Source of the DNA: Bolinopsis microptera
Lineage: Eukaryota; Ctenophora; Tentaculata; Lobata; Bolinopsidae
DNA length: 64,000 bases
Assembly: GCF_026151205.1 (NCBI RefSeq)
Contig: NC_087079.1
Span: 9,910,635-9,974,634 of the forward strand
Direction of reading: 5' to 3'
Shown here: positions 46,901-54,396 of the stretch, piece by piece
Layout of the letters: every line of letters begins with the position of its first letter
How positions within the stretch are numbered: position 1 is the first letter of the stretch
The notes under the pieces: generated by a model
The model's database searches: none
What the model saw: the letters and a program-made list of their open reading frames with translations, nothing else
What the model was told of the DNA's origin: nothing
Translations under genes and position numbers: made by a program

Positions 46901-49900
46901 CATAATTAAACTATGACGACTTGATCCGTTTAAAGCTATATTAATATTTCGTTTGATATCTAGTTATATCTTGCCTCGATATCGATGATGGCATCCTTTG
47001 ATAAACTCTGTTATTGGTAATAAGAGGAGATGATGTCAGGATCTTTTCGTTAAAAAGATAAACTCACCCCAAAACTCACTCCCATACTAACATCTCGGGA
47101 AGATATAGACAGCATCTCAACCTGGGATTATTGATCGTTAACAAGATAGAAAATCCAATTATCTTCACTAAACCTGAGACCTGGGGTATATATAATATAA
47201 GGATCTAGATAGTATCCAAAACTTCCCCGGGGTGGCGGAATTGGTAGACGCATCTGATTAAGGGTCAGGCGCCGCAAGGAATGCAAGTTCAAGTCTTGTC
47301 CCCGGTAATCTTTTTCGTTCACATTAGTATACCTATTACCTATTGAAAATATCTTAGATAAAGTGTTCCACTGCTTTTACTGAAAGAAAGCTGGGGTTAT
47401 GGTCAAACATGCAACTTTTAGTTTTAGTAGGTTAAGCTGTTATTTGCAGGTACCCGATTAACAAACTGCATTTTCTGTAATACATGTTTGTAATACTGTA
47501 ATTTCATTTCAGGTTGGCAATTTATGTTAAAAGGAAAGATTTCCTGGTCGGGAAATTCGAGGCCGAAGCTAACCAACTTCTAAACAAAGCGAGGTTCATC
47601 GTCGAAAAAATAGAGGGTAAAATCAAAGTTGAGAACGTAAAGCACAGAGACCTGATTGCTGTTTTGTTAAAGCGAGGGTTTGACAGCGACCCGATGAAGA
47701 AATGGCAAACTGCCCACGATAAGCTCATGAACTCGAACCCCGAGGAAGTACCAGTGGAAGGTGATGAAGAGGAGAACTCCGAAGAGGAGAGTCCAGAAGA
47801 AAACCTCTCTCAACCAGGCGACCCTAACTACGACTACCTGATCGACATGTCCATCAGAACTCTGACTCTAGAGCGAAAGAATGCACTTGAGAAGAAACGT
47901 GACGAGAAATTGGCCGAGTTAGAGGAACTGAAGAACACTCCAGTTTCAAAACTGTGGTTGAACGATATCAAGGAGCTGGAGGAGGGATTGAAGAAGTATG
48001 CAATTGACCTGGCGAAGAAGCAAGCCCAGTCTGCAAAGCGGATGAAGCAGACAAGTACAAAGAAATACGTTAACAACTATGCTGATGATTTGGGTAAATT
48101 TATTTTACATTTCTGACTGAACTGACGATGTTCTAAATTTGAATCATCTTAATGTTTGGGAATTACCATATGATGGTCATAATCACCCGTTGTTTATAAG
48201 TTGACAGTGAATTTCGCAGTAAATTTAATGCGAGTTTAGACTTATAACCTGGTACATTTCAGGAGAAGAGGTCAGATTTAAGGTACCTATTGAAACAGTG
48301 AAAGTGAAACGAGAGCCTAAAGTCAAGAAAGAACCCACTGAACCGAAAGCACCAAAAGCACCAGCAGTGAAGAAAGAAAAGAAGGAAGCAAATGGTGAAC
48401 CTCAACCTATGTCTCTAGCGGATAGGATGAAGAAAAAGCGCAAGAGCTCACCGATGAAGCCTAAGAAGAATCCATGGGAGACAGACAGCGAAGAGGATGA
48501 TGATATATCAGACTTCAGTGGCGTATCAGGCGAGGAATCTGATGAAGATTTCAGACCAGTTACAAAGAAAGCTAAGTCAGCCACCAACGGGGCTGCTCTC
48601 AAGCTTGAGCCTGATATTAGCTTAGGTAAATCAATTTAACATTTTACACTTTTAAATTTTGTCACGTTCTTTTTTCTTCAGATTCGAGGGGATCGAGGTT
48701 ACATTTATTTATTCATTTTATTTCTGAAACAATTTTTCTCAATTTTAGATTCGACTATGGACGACACGGAAGACTCCTTTTCTCTAAACGATAATAAGAG
48801 TGCACCTGTTAAAAAAGAAACTATTTCTCTGGGTTAGTAACAGCGTGGGCTAATACTTTATTTCAAACTTAAGATATAGACTAGAATAGATGTTCTTCTC
48901 CCCTTTACTTCTGGGAGAGCATATTTTTATTAGCCCTGAATACCTGAATGTCTGACGTCTGTATTGAAACTTCTGACAAAGCTACAAATTATAAAGCTCG
49001 TTTACATGTTTACTGTTAAAACTCCAACAATCTTATGTTTACGATCTGCTAATTACTGATCGTTAAGTTTACATATTTACGTCATAGTTAACGGGTGATT
49101 CTCGTAAAATATTTGTTTTAAATACAAGACCGTCGACGAGTCCAGCTCGGGGCGCGTCTTGGTAGGTTATAAACCTACAACGTCATAGCTAATTTTGATA
49201 CTTCTTCAGACGACACAGTTTCACCAGCTAAACCACCCCCACCTCCACTTAAGAAAGCGCCCGAAAATAAAGCTCCCGCAAATAAAGCTCCCGCAAATAA
49301 AGCTCCTGCCAAGAAGCCAGTTGCTAAGACCACCTCCAAGAAGATCACTGATTTTCTTTCCGGAGACTCAGATCAGGAACTGAAGAAGAAAGCTGCCCCA
49401 AAGAAGAAGCTAGGTCCCAGTACCTTGGGCGCTAAGAAACCCGCGGCTAAAGCCGCTCCCGCTAAGAAAGCCAAAAGTCCGTGGAGTGATTCAGACGATG
49501 AATCCCCGCAAACCAGCAAGAAATCTAAGGTAATCTGTCGGCAAACTTGTTAGGGATTGGCAATAGAAAATCAAAATTTTAATTAGTATTATTCGATCCA
49601 GCTTGAACGTCTTTATTTTTCCTTTAGAAGTTTACAGTTATTTTGTTCAGAGGGACTTCATTAAAGGCTTCACATTAATCACTCTCGGTAAACTATCATG
49701 CGGGAAAATTGTGGGAGTAATTCCATCTCAATAAGAATTAAGATTAGAGAAATAATGAATTAGACCTTCATTGGATATCACTCACCAATTATTCCATTTC
49801 AGAAGAAGATGTCTGACAGTGATGGAAGTGACTTCGACCTTGGTGAGTAATTATTATTTCTCGCTCTGTTCATAGGTGCAGATTTCGTTTTGAGGTGAAC

Positions 49901-51550
49901 TTTTAAGTTCCCGAGAAATTTTCTTAAGTTTGCTTTTTTTTCCTCCTCGGGCACATTCGTAACCTACGGGCCAGGTAAACCTAAACTACATATTGACCGT
50001 TATGTACGTCGGTATCTGTTGAGGAGCCAAATCATCTGAAAAGCCCTAAACCTACAGGGTGGGCCAAAAGTCAGTACCCATACGTTGGCCTTAATAGCTC
50101 CGCCGTGTTTTATATTTGAGAGCTGTTGCTTTGCAGATGGCATACTGTACTTACTGGTTCGAGGATTCCGTCGTCAAAATTTGAAAATTCGAATATTTTA
50201 GACCACGCCCATTCAATATTAAAACACCTATATTGTTTTCTCTGAACATGCTGAACGCCTAATTTTTTCAGAGACGGTAGATTATCAAATGTTGCATATG
50301 ATCTGAAAACATGAGGCAAAACGGATTAGAAATGACAAAGTTATCAAGCATTTTCTGTATCTCGTTAACAATATTGACTGGGTGATTATGTGACACCGTG
50401 ACACGACACCTTAATTGGGCACCCTTAACAATTCCCATAATGTTTAACGGGGTAGTTAACGGGGGCACCTTATTACGTGATTAGGTAAACCAATCACCTG
50501 ATCACACGTAATGAATAAACTCGTTATGCTTCATATCTCGGTCATCTGAGAAGCTACAGTTCTAATTCTTTCAGGACAAACGTAATTCGAATGGCCAAAC
50601 ACAATTCAATAACATTTAGCTTGATCCGACTATCCAAACTATCAAATAAATGTGAAAATGAACCTCCATTTGAAAAAAATGAAAGCGAATATTTTTCGAG
50701 TTGACAATGCAAATTCCTCGAACCAGTGGTGGTACTAAGTCATACCAGAAAGAAGTATTTAAATTGGGCACTCAGTGACTGAGCTATAAAGGCCAACGTA
50801 TGGGTACTTTTGGCCCACCCTGTATATTTTGCTCAGGCACGTAGCCAGGATTTTTCTTTGGGGGGGGGGGGGGGGGCTGTCGGCGAGTGAAGCTGCAAGC
50901 TGTGGCAGGGGTCTGGGGGCGCGGACCCATTGGCGGGGGCTAGGGGGGCGCAGCCCCCCGGAAAATTTTTGCAAAATAGGGTGTTTTAGGCTAAATTGAA
51001 AGTTTAATGAATTTACAAAAATGTATGGTTTGGCATAATCATTGCCTACAATCCTGACCTGAGTAATTTACCCCTTTGAGACTTTATTTTGGGTTGAAAA
51101 TTGAGTTTATCGAGAGGAAAAGAAAAATCTCTGGTTCAAATTTGGATTTGAAGCCATGTTTAATTTTTTCTGTTTAGGTCAATTTTTTGCGCAGAAAGCG
51201 TTCGATTTTAGGGGAAAAAATTTATGTTTGCTTATAATTTTTATGGTGCCGACGGCACCTGAAATCGACGAAATCTGCAGGGGTGGCTCTGTTAGTCATT
51301 TCAAAGTTCTGAGGGAAGGGTCGATGCTCACATTGTTTAAATGTTCGGGCTTTCACATCATTCTCATTTCTTAAGCCATTTAATTTAAAGGCTTAATTAG
51401 AAATCTTGAACGATAACCTTTTCTCATCTGAATATTTCTGAATATTTTCTAATATTCCCAGATGATAAGCCAGTGGTCCACAGAAACTCGGGAGGAAGGA
51501 GCAGGAAAACTGTCAAGTACACCTTTGGGGACTCGGATGAGTCCGATTGA
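28993..51550 (+). CDS. TOP2: DNA topoisomerase II
   Basis: Nuclear enzyme that passes one DNA duplex through another using ATP. I read 27 exons: 28993-29154, 29481-29635, 29791-29929, 30195-30286, 30424-30508, 30679-30792, 30997-31140, 31339-31476, 32185-32311, 39279-39481, 39716-39856, 42330-42461, 42704-42821, 43015-43110, 43242-43313, 44378-44496, 44759-44930, 45124-45279, 45603-45759, 45987-46381, 46531-46693, 47513-48093, 48263-48625, 48749-48832, 49210-49529, 49803-49842, 51462-51550. They sum to 4,557 nt, 1,518 aa, close to the human 1,531. Order: GHKL ATPase (VNASDNKQRD, NDGKGIPV, GRNGFGAKL), transducer, TOPRIM (TEGDSAKT, DQDVDGSH), winged helix with the catalytic Tyr in APRYIF, gate, then a Lys-rich, acidic, low-complexity tail ending TFGDSDESD. 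All key residues are present. Introns 9 and 11 carry other genes; introns 8, 15, 21 and 26 carry repeats. MSSSDEAAS is chosen as the start. Confidence 0.93.
29195..29352 (+). repeat. Retrotransposon 3' remnant in topoisomerase intron 1
   Basis: AAATTTGGAGCC...TTTATATAGGGTAATTGT and TGTGTATATTGTTTGAATAA match, in order, the end of the reading frame and 3' UTR of the element at 16610-16770. It is a short tail of that retrotransposon family. Confidence 0.5.
31618..32165 (+). repeat. 18-bp minisatellite in topoisomerase intron 8
   Basis: About 30 units of GAAGTAGGAACTATGACT with ACA/ACT alternation, ending only about 20 bp before the acceptor of exon 9. The EVGTMT frames are a by-product of an 18-bp unit without stops. 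Confidence 0.95.
32617..33885 (-). CDS. Ectonucleotide pyrophosphatase/phosphodiesterase (ENPP family)
   Basis: A single-exon, 422-residue frame. ENPP enzymes hydrolyse phosphodiester or pyrophosphate bonds in nucleotides or phospholipids outside the cell; the substrate here cannot be told. The N-terminus MFKKMLGLIFYVLLIKNVLA is a signal peptide. Alkaline-phosphatase-fold residues are in place: first metal Asp in IIFGVDG (about residue 36), nucleophile Thr in PTKTFPN (about 67), Asn in GIVNNGFY, then SNEPDHSLH, SDHGM and GGHGYDN for the remaining Asp and His zinc ligands. There are no somatomedin-B or nuclease-like domains and no obvious C-terminal membrane anchor, so it resembles the short ENPP4-7 type. 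It lies wholly inside topoisomerase II intron 9 on the opposite strand. The absence of introns might mean retroposition, but the frame is intact. Confidence 0.88.
   Translation of the reverse strand: MFKKMLGLIFYVLLIKNVLAKSVVDERVPLIIFGVDGYSHQHYLQYGNKTSGDSNIFPIQPVFPTKTFPNFMSIATGLYPTQHGIVNNGFYNQKRNLKFRYEDNQNEDFDWFKGEPIWVTAKKAGLRSYIDTWVGSGADYGGLIPDIEFGYRVHTFEQTVQGLVENMDGDYRTRCDLYMLYSNEPDHSLHRNDNTDNETVQEIIDLAERRISLLKSALGNRKYNLIITSDHGMTSHKRRYQLPKLIRDKAKLFYQGEVPWWYSKQNRSVAEDVRDLNRFLQSSGMTGLSAVETAALDNRFQMCGLEEEGLPDIIFIGDDGVVISSWDYLAGGHGYDNTFPKMYAHARVSGPGFREVPGVEDRPLKMNTELYNLFCSLLGIKPANNTGDLYTFDSLLSNPPDRTEWEASYSQVQAPCDQPLPT
35154..38318. mobile_element. 3.2-kb foldback element with poly-G ends
   Basis: Starts with a G tract followed by GTCAACCTCATTTTACCTCA and ends with TGAGGTAAAATGAGGTTGAC and a C tract. 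A 6-bp direct repeat TATAAT flanks it (35148-35153, 38319-38324). Long inner arms are inverted copies: about 35985-36470 and 37770-38222, including the AAATGGTTAACTTTAGTC and TTCCTGCAGGAA regions. The centre holds further inverted repeats. There is no transposase. One minus-strand frame (36493 to about 36650, INEDLINSLVPRRYSSGNNP) looks coding-like but is not recognised. Confidence 0.8.
36655..37230. repeat. Nested inverted repeats and TGCACGGTCCC tandem units
   Basis: The left part TTTAGCTCCGGACAGTCTAT and the right part ATAGACTGTCCGGAGCTAAA are exact inverse copies. Between them are short tandem TGCACGGTCCC units (36688-36837, echoed inversely at 37123-37200) and a core of CCGGCTAGTAG / CTACTAACCGG palindromes (36853-37105). 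Confidence 0.85.
40337..41383 (-). CDS. Class A-like G-protein-coupled receptor, divergent
   Basis: A 348-residue, single-exon frame with seven hydrophobic segments, nested in topoisomerase II intron 11 on the opposite strand. The first segment is near LWISSSVCIPSYISLILFST; later ones include YLSVIFYLVCQLLLLLVIT, VIGLVISVVIAGLIACLPSI and SILVTLLITVTTTLPWAFV. Cys in RRCAVK and in EYCSYGD are placed for the usual extracellular disulfide. The intracellular end of helix 3 reads VVRSIFV instead of DRY, and helix 7 reads ISPLAYIL instead of NPxxY, so activation motifs are altered. The third loop is short and basic (RARKSHRRLTES). The C-terminus is short with Cys (KGLCGRCLG), possibly palmitoylated. 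The ligand is unknown; I place it in class A only by overall layout. Confidence 0.75.
   Translation of the reverse strand: METHMMESETPIMMETPMIYDYPNPFKMGLWISSSVCIPSYISLILFSTTILHITSQHFRKLSDLYLSVIFYLVCQLLLLLVITSSWLLEIVRQGESERRCAVKLVFQTFAMVLPGYCILIITVVRSIFVTVPLSYMHYLKMRNQVIGLVISVVIAGLIACLPSIGVCGTRMRSTYKYEYCSYGDLKTPSCRVFSGVLLCVGFGVPIMGTVGLYVYIYQIAVRARKSHRRLTESCLTSTSEIKTEKSGNHTEATERSTIPWSILVTLLITVTTTLPWAFVMLYSTELTESLEQNNSLTLVFDLFYATLQVVVGISPLAYILTTNSIRVVFVGLVRKGLCGRCLGERNF
43362..44238. mobile_element. 877-bp inverted-repeat element in topoisomerase intron 15
   Basis: Arms of about 150 bp (43383-43535 and 44085-44238) are inverse copies, sharing GTGAAACTTGGTTTCGAGAT and GGGCACCGTTTGGCGG-type blocks. 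An exact 8-bp duplication GTTTAATG flanks it (43354-43361, 44239-44246). The left end begins with a run of 14 G that the right end lacks. No coding frame is credible. Confidence 0.75.
44960..45050. repeat. GGGGTCAATTGTCG inverted and direct copies
   Basis: GGTCAATTGTCG at 44960 and CGACAATTGACC near 45000 form a hairpin, followed by two direct copies of GGGGGTCAATTGTCG. This is probably a decayed small inverted-repeat element in topoisomerase intron 17. Confidence 0.5.
45433..45501. repeat. Perfect 34-bp palindrome with one-base loop
   Basis: CAATATTACTTTATGGAAAC... is followed after a single T by its exact reverse complement, in topoisomerase intron 18. A further palindrome (AATATTGTATACAATATT) overlaps its left edge. 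Confidence 0.9.
46824..46878 (-). pseudogene. Truncated tRNA-Leu, inverted copy
   Basis: The reverse complement matches the anticodon-arm-to-3'-end half of the tRNA at 47226-47307 with a few substitutions, and keeps the same 3' flank. The 5' half is missing. Confidence 0.8.
47226..47307 (+). tRNA. tRNA-Leu (anticodon AAG)
   Basis: An 82-base cloverleaf with a long variable arm. The acceptor pairs 6 of 7 (the first pair is C-T), the D arm reads TGGCGGAATTGGTAGACGC, the anticodon stem TCTGA/TCAGG encloses TTAAGGG, and the T arm GCAAG-TTCAAGT-CTTGT closes with one G-T pair. The discriminator is A, as expected for Leu. A short T run (CTTTTT) 3 bases downstream could terminate Pol III. The GGCGGAATTGGTAGACGC and GGCGCCGCAAGG segments look like bacterial or plastid tRNA-Leu rather than animal nuclear tRNA-Leu. 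The A box is near TGGCGGAATTGG and the B box AGTTCAAGTCT deviates from consensus. Confidence 0.75.
50055..50822. mobile_element. Tc1/mariner-like MITE in topoisomerase intron 26
   Basis: The ends CAGGGTGGGCCAAAAGT and ACTTTTGGCCCACCCTG are inverse copies flanked by TA, with about 45 bp of further terminal pairing (GTACCCATACGTTGGCC). 768 bp, no transposase. Confidence 0.75.
50835..51000. repeat. GC-rich repeat with long G tract
   Basis: GGCACGTAGCCAGGATTTTT, then about 18 G, then GGGGGGCGCAGCCCCCC with a perfect GC palindrome. The composition contrasts strongly with the intron around it. It resembles a dispersed invertebrate repeat, family not identified. Confidence 0.5.
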
Positions 51551-52366
51551 GTCCAGCCGGTCGCGGTCTGGTATGACGAGATTGTAAAGTTCCTTTCAAA
51601 GAAGTGGTCTGGACTCCCGATTGATATTTAATAATTTGGACAATTTTGTTTGAATGTTGAAAGTGTTAAAAAGAATCGAGCATTTTGTTATGAAACGCTT
51701 CCTTATCATGCTACTTATTTAAGTTTTGTTCAGCGGGCTGAGCTGCTGTATAACTATAAATATCTAACTATTACCACTGTAATTTCTCCTTAAACGTTTA
51801 CTTGTTGACTATTTGTTGCAAGTTTATTTATCTTGAGGCTGATTCGCTTAAGTAATACCATTTTTGCTCCTTAGAATTAAGTTTAATAATGTTAAAATGT
51901 TGAACATTCTGACTTCTTGTAGAAGATACCAGCAAAGATTTATTTTGTATTCGTTTCAAACCTCGAGAGACCTGTCACGGTATTTTCAATTTCTAACACA
52001 ACTTGTGTCGCTAAAATGGTGCCACTTGCCAGACAATTTTTTAAATTATATAATTTATAGCATTATTTTCATTTTCAAATTTATTTGTCCCACCTTCTAA
52101 CAACTGTGTTTTACTGATTCCTTAACTGAACTTGAAGGACTGTTCACAGATTAAATATTTCAACGTTAAGAAGCGAAATAACGTCATATTTAATTAAATA
52201 CTTTATGAGACTGAGAGATTCTCAAAATCCCGTCCAACAAATGCAAAATGCATACTACTCATCCTCAAAAGTAACGAATTCAAAATTGATCAACGATTTC
52301 AGAATTTCAAAAAATACCATAAATGTTTCCGATTCAAAAAAACCAAGCCTCCACAGTTGACTGTTT
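51551..52366. other. Convergent intergenic region
   Basis: The 3' UTR of topoisomerase II on the plus strand and the 3' end of the minus-strand secreted-protein locus face each other here. No other gene is visible. Confidence 0.5.
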
Positions 52367-53120
52367 TTAATTGTGTTTTAAACATGACAGGGACGAACAA
52401 GTTCGGACCTTGACCATGAAGACGATACCGACTGTAGGACCTGGCGGGAGTTTCAGCTCGTTCATAAGCTCGTCCAATTCTCCGTTACAGATGAAGTCTT
52501 TTCCTTCCGCGACAAGCTGAGACGAAAAAAGGTTAGACTTCAATCAGAATTGAGCTAATTTTCAATTTAATGTCCAAGTGATGTTTATTATAATAGAGTA
52601 TAATCAAATTTTATACGGCAAAACACAATAAAAAATTGTAAACAAAATTACTCAACGATCGCTTTAAGTTTAAGGTAACTCACCGCTCCTGTGACATCTT
52701 CTGTAGTTGAAGAAGGATCCTTCAATACTTCTGCTAAATGTTTAAAACATGTAAAGGACGAACAAGTTCGGACCTTGACCATGTAGACGATACCGACTGT
52801 AGGACCTGGCGGGAGTTTCAGCTCGTTCATAAGCTTGTCTAATTCTCCGTTACAGATGAAGTCTTTTCCTTCCGCGACAAGCTGAGACGAAAAAAGGTTA
52901 GACTAGATCCTTCAATCAGTTAATTTCCATGACCAATTTTATGTTCAAGTGCAATGTTTAATAGAATAGAGTAGAATCAAATGTTATACGCGGCAAAACA
53001 CAATTTGTTGATCGCTTTAAGGTAACTGAAACTCACCGCTCCTGTGATATCGTCTGTAGTTGAAGAAGGATCCTTCAATACTTCTGCTAAATGTTTTTCA
53101 GAAATGCTGAAGACAGACAT
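52367..53120 (-). CDS. Two-module unit of a small, probably secreted protein
   Basis: Exons on the minus strand: 53106 (or ATG at 53120) to 53037, 52881-52684, 52516-52367. They encode two copies of a module of about 65 residues: HLAEVLKDPSSTTDDITGA, then LVAEGKDFICNGELD and PPGPTVGIVYMVKVRTCSS; the second copy's first half is fused to the first copy's second half in one exon. It ends SCLKHN. The ATG at 53120 gives no signal peptide. However the acceptor at 53106 has the same phase as the first module acceptor at 53604, so the leader exon at 54396-54344 could splice here, giving about 156 aa with a signal peptide. I do not recognise the module; one or two Cys per unit and a conserved CNGELD stand out. 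Confidence 0.6.
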
Positions 53121-53184
53121 TTTAGTTGCAAAATCTGTCAGCTATCATGTATCAGAATTTCAATTTCTTTAATTCTAAGATTCT

Positions 53185-54396
53185 TTAAACATTATTAGCA
53201 AGATTTTCCTCAGCGATAAACTTTCGCCGAGGAAAAAATGTTATAAATTTAGTACAACTACAATGAAGTTGGTGACCGAGTGTGCACCTGTGCTTACAGG
53301 AGGATGAACAAGTCTGAATCTTGACCATGAAGACGACCCCTACAGTGGGACCAGGGTGCAGGTTCAGTTCAAGCATCAGCCTGTCCAACTCTCCGTTGCA
53401 TATGAAGTCTTTTCCTTCTGCTTGGAGCTGAAGCGATTGAATAATTATTAAAGTTAAGTTACTATAGAAGTGAAATTTTAATTTGAGGCAGGGAATTGAG
53501 ACTTGAGACTAAATTACATAAACAGTTCACTAACTGCTCCAATTATATCCTCTTGAGTTGAAGATGGGTCTTTTAATACGTCTGCTATGTCTCTCTGTGA
53601 TAATCTGAAGAGTAAAGATTTCAATTAGTGAACGCAATAGACTAGTAGAGGAGCATTATCACTTTTATGAGTTATAGTCACTACTCCGCCAAAGCAACGC
53701 GTGACTACTCCGCCATTAAGCAACACGTCACTACTCCGCCAAAGCAACGCGTCACTACTCCGCCATTAAGCAACACGTCACTACTCCGCCATTAAGCAAC
53801 ACGTCACTACTCCGCCAAAGCAACACGTGGCTACTCCGCCATTAAGCAACACGTGACTACTCCGCCAAAGCAACGCGTGACTACTCCGCCATTAAGCAAC
53901 ACGTCACTACTCCGCCATTAAGCAACACGTCACTACTCCGCCATTAAGCAACACGTCACTACTCCGCCAAAGCAACACGTGACTACTCCGCCATTAAGCA
54001 ACACGTGACTACTCCGCCAAAGCAACGCGTGACTACTCCGCCATTAAGCAACGCGTGACTACTCCGCCATTAAGCAACGCGTGACTACTCCGCCAAAGTA
54101 ACGCGTGACTACTCCGCCAAAGCAACGCGTGACTACTCCGCCAAAGCAACGCGTGACTACTCCGCCAAAGCAACGCGTGACTACTCCGCCAAAGCAACGC
54201 GTGACTACTCCGCCAAAGCAACGCGTGACTACTCCGCCAAAGCAACGCGTGACTACTCCGCCATTAAGCAACACGTGACTATTTGGGATACAGTTTACAC
54301 ATGTTCTTCCTAAGATAGCCAATATGAATACGGCAATACTTACGGGCCTGACGCGACGAAAGCGATGATCGCAAAAATCACAACAAAAGCCTTCAT
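53185..54396 (-). CDS. Small secreted protein, one module, signal-peptide exon
   Basis: Exons on the minus strand: 54396-54344 (MKAFVVIFAIIAFVASG, a clear signal peptide), 53604-53535 (LSQRDIADVLKDPSSTQEDI) and 53427-53185 (LQAEGKDFICNGELDRLMLE, then HPGPTVGVVFMVKIQTCSSS and a Cys/His tail). The phases fit and the total is 366 nt, 121 aa. The module is the same as in the neighbouring unit, so the locus grew by tandem duplication. The tail after TCSSS (CKHRCTLGHQLHCSC) is unique. A possible donor GTAAG at 53297 inside the last exon does not connect in frame to the next acceptor, so I keep the stop at 53185. Function unknown; a secreted role is inferred from the leader. Confidence 0.65.
53650..54285. 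repeat. 24/27-bp minisatellite in the leader intron of the secreted-protein gene
   Basis: About 25 units of two kinds: CTACTCCGCCAAAGCAACGCGTGA (24 bp) and a 27-bp form with CCATTAAGCAACACGTCA. They alternate irregularly on the left and become uniform 24-bp units on the right (54085-54255). Each unit ends in ACGCGT, CACGTG or ACGTCA-like sequence. There are no spacers, so it is not a CRISPR array. Confidence 0.95.

Larger units (their letters stand above)
46773..47358. mobile_element. TA-flanked inverted-repeat element carrying tRNA-Leu
   Basis: The ends TCTAAGATATTTTCAATAGG and CCTATTGAAAATATCTTAGA are exact inverse copies, each followed outward by TA. The inverted arms extend about 105 bp inward and include the 3' half of a tRNA-Leu on both sides; only the right arm has the whole tRNA. 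It lies in topoisomerase intron 21. Confidence 0.75.

Noticed and set aside
47128..47322. Minus-strand frame MNEKDYRGQDLNLHSLRR
   Set aside because: It is the antisense of the tRNA-Leu gene, a well-known false protein call.
53650..54285. CRISPR-like array
   Set aside because: Repeats are contiguous, with no unique spacers, in a eukaryotic intron.
54033..54322. GGVVTRCF and LLWRSSHA repeat frames
   Set aside because: Translations of the 24/27-bp minisatellite; several frames are open equally because the unit length is a multiple of three.
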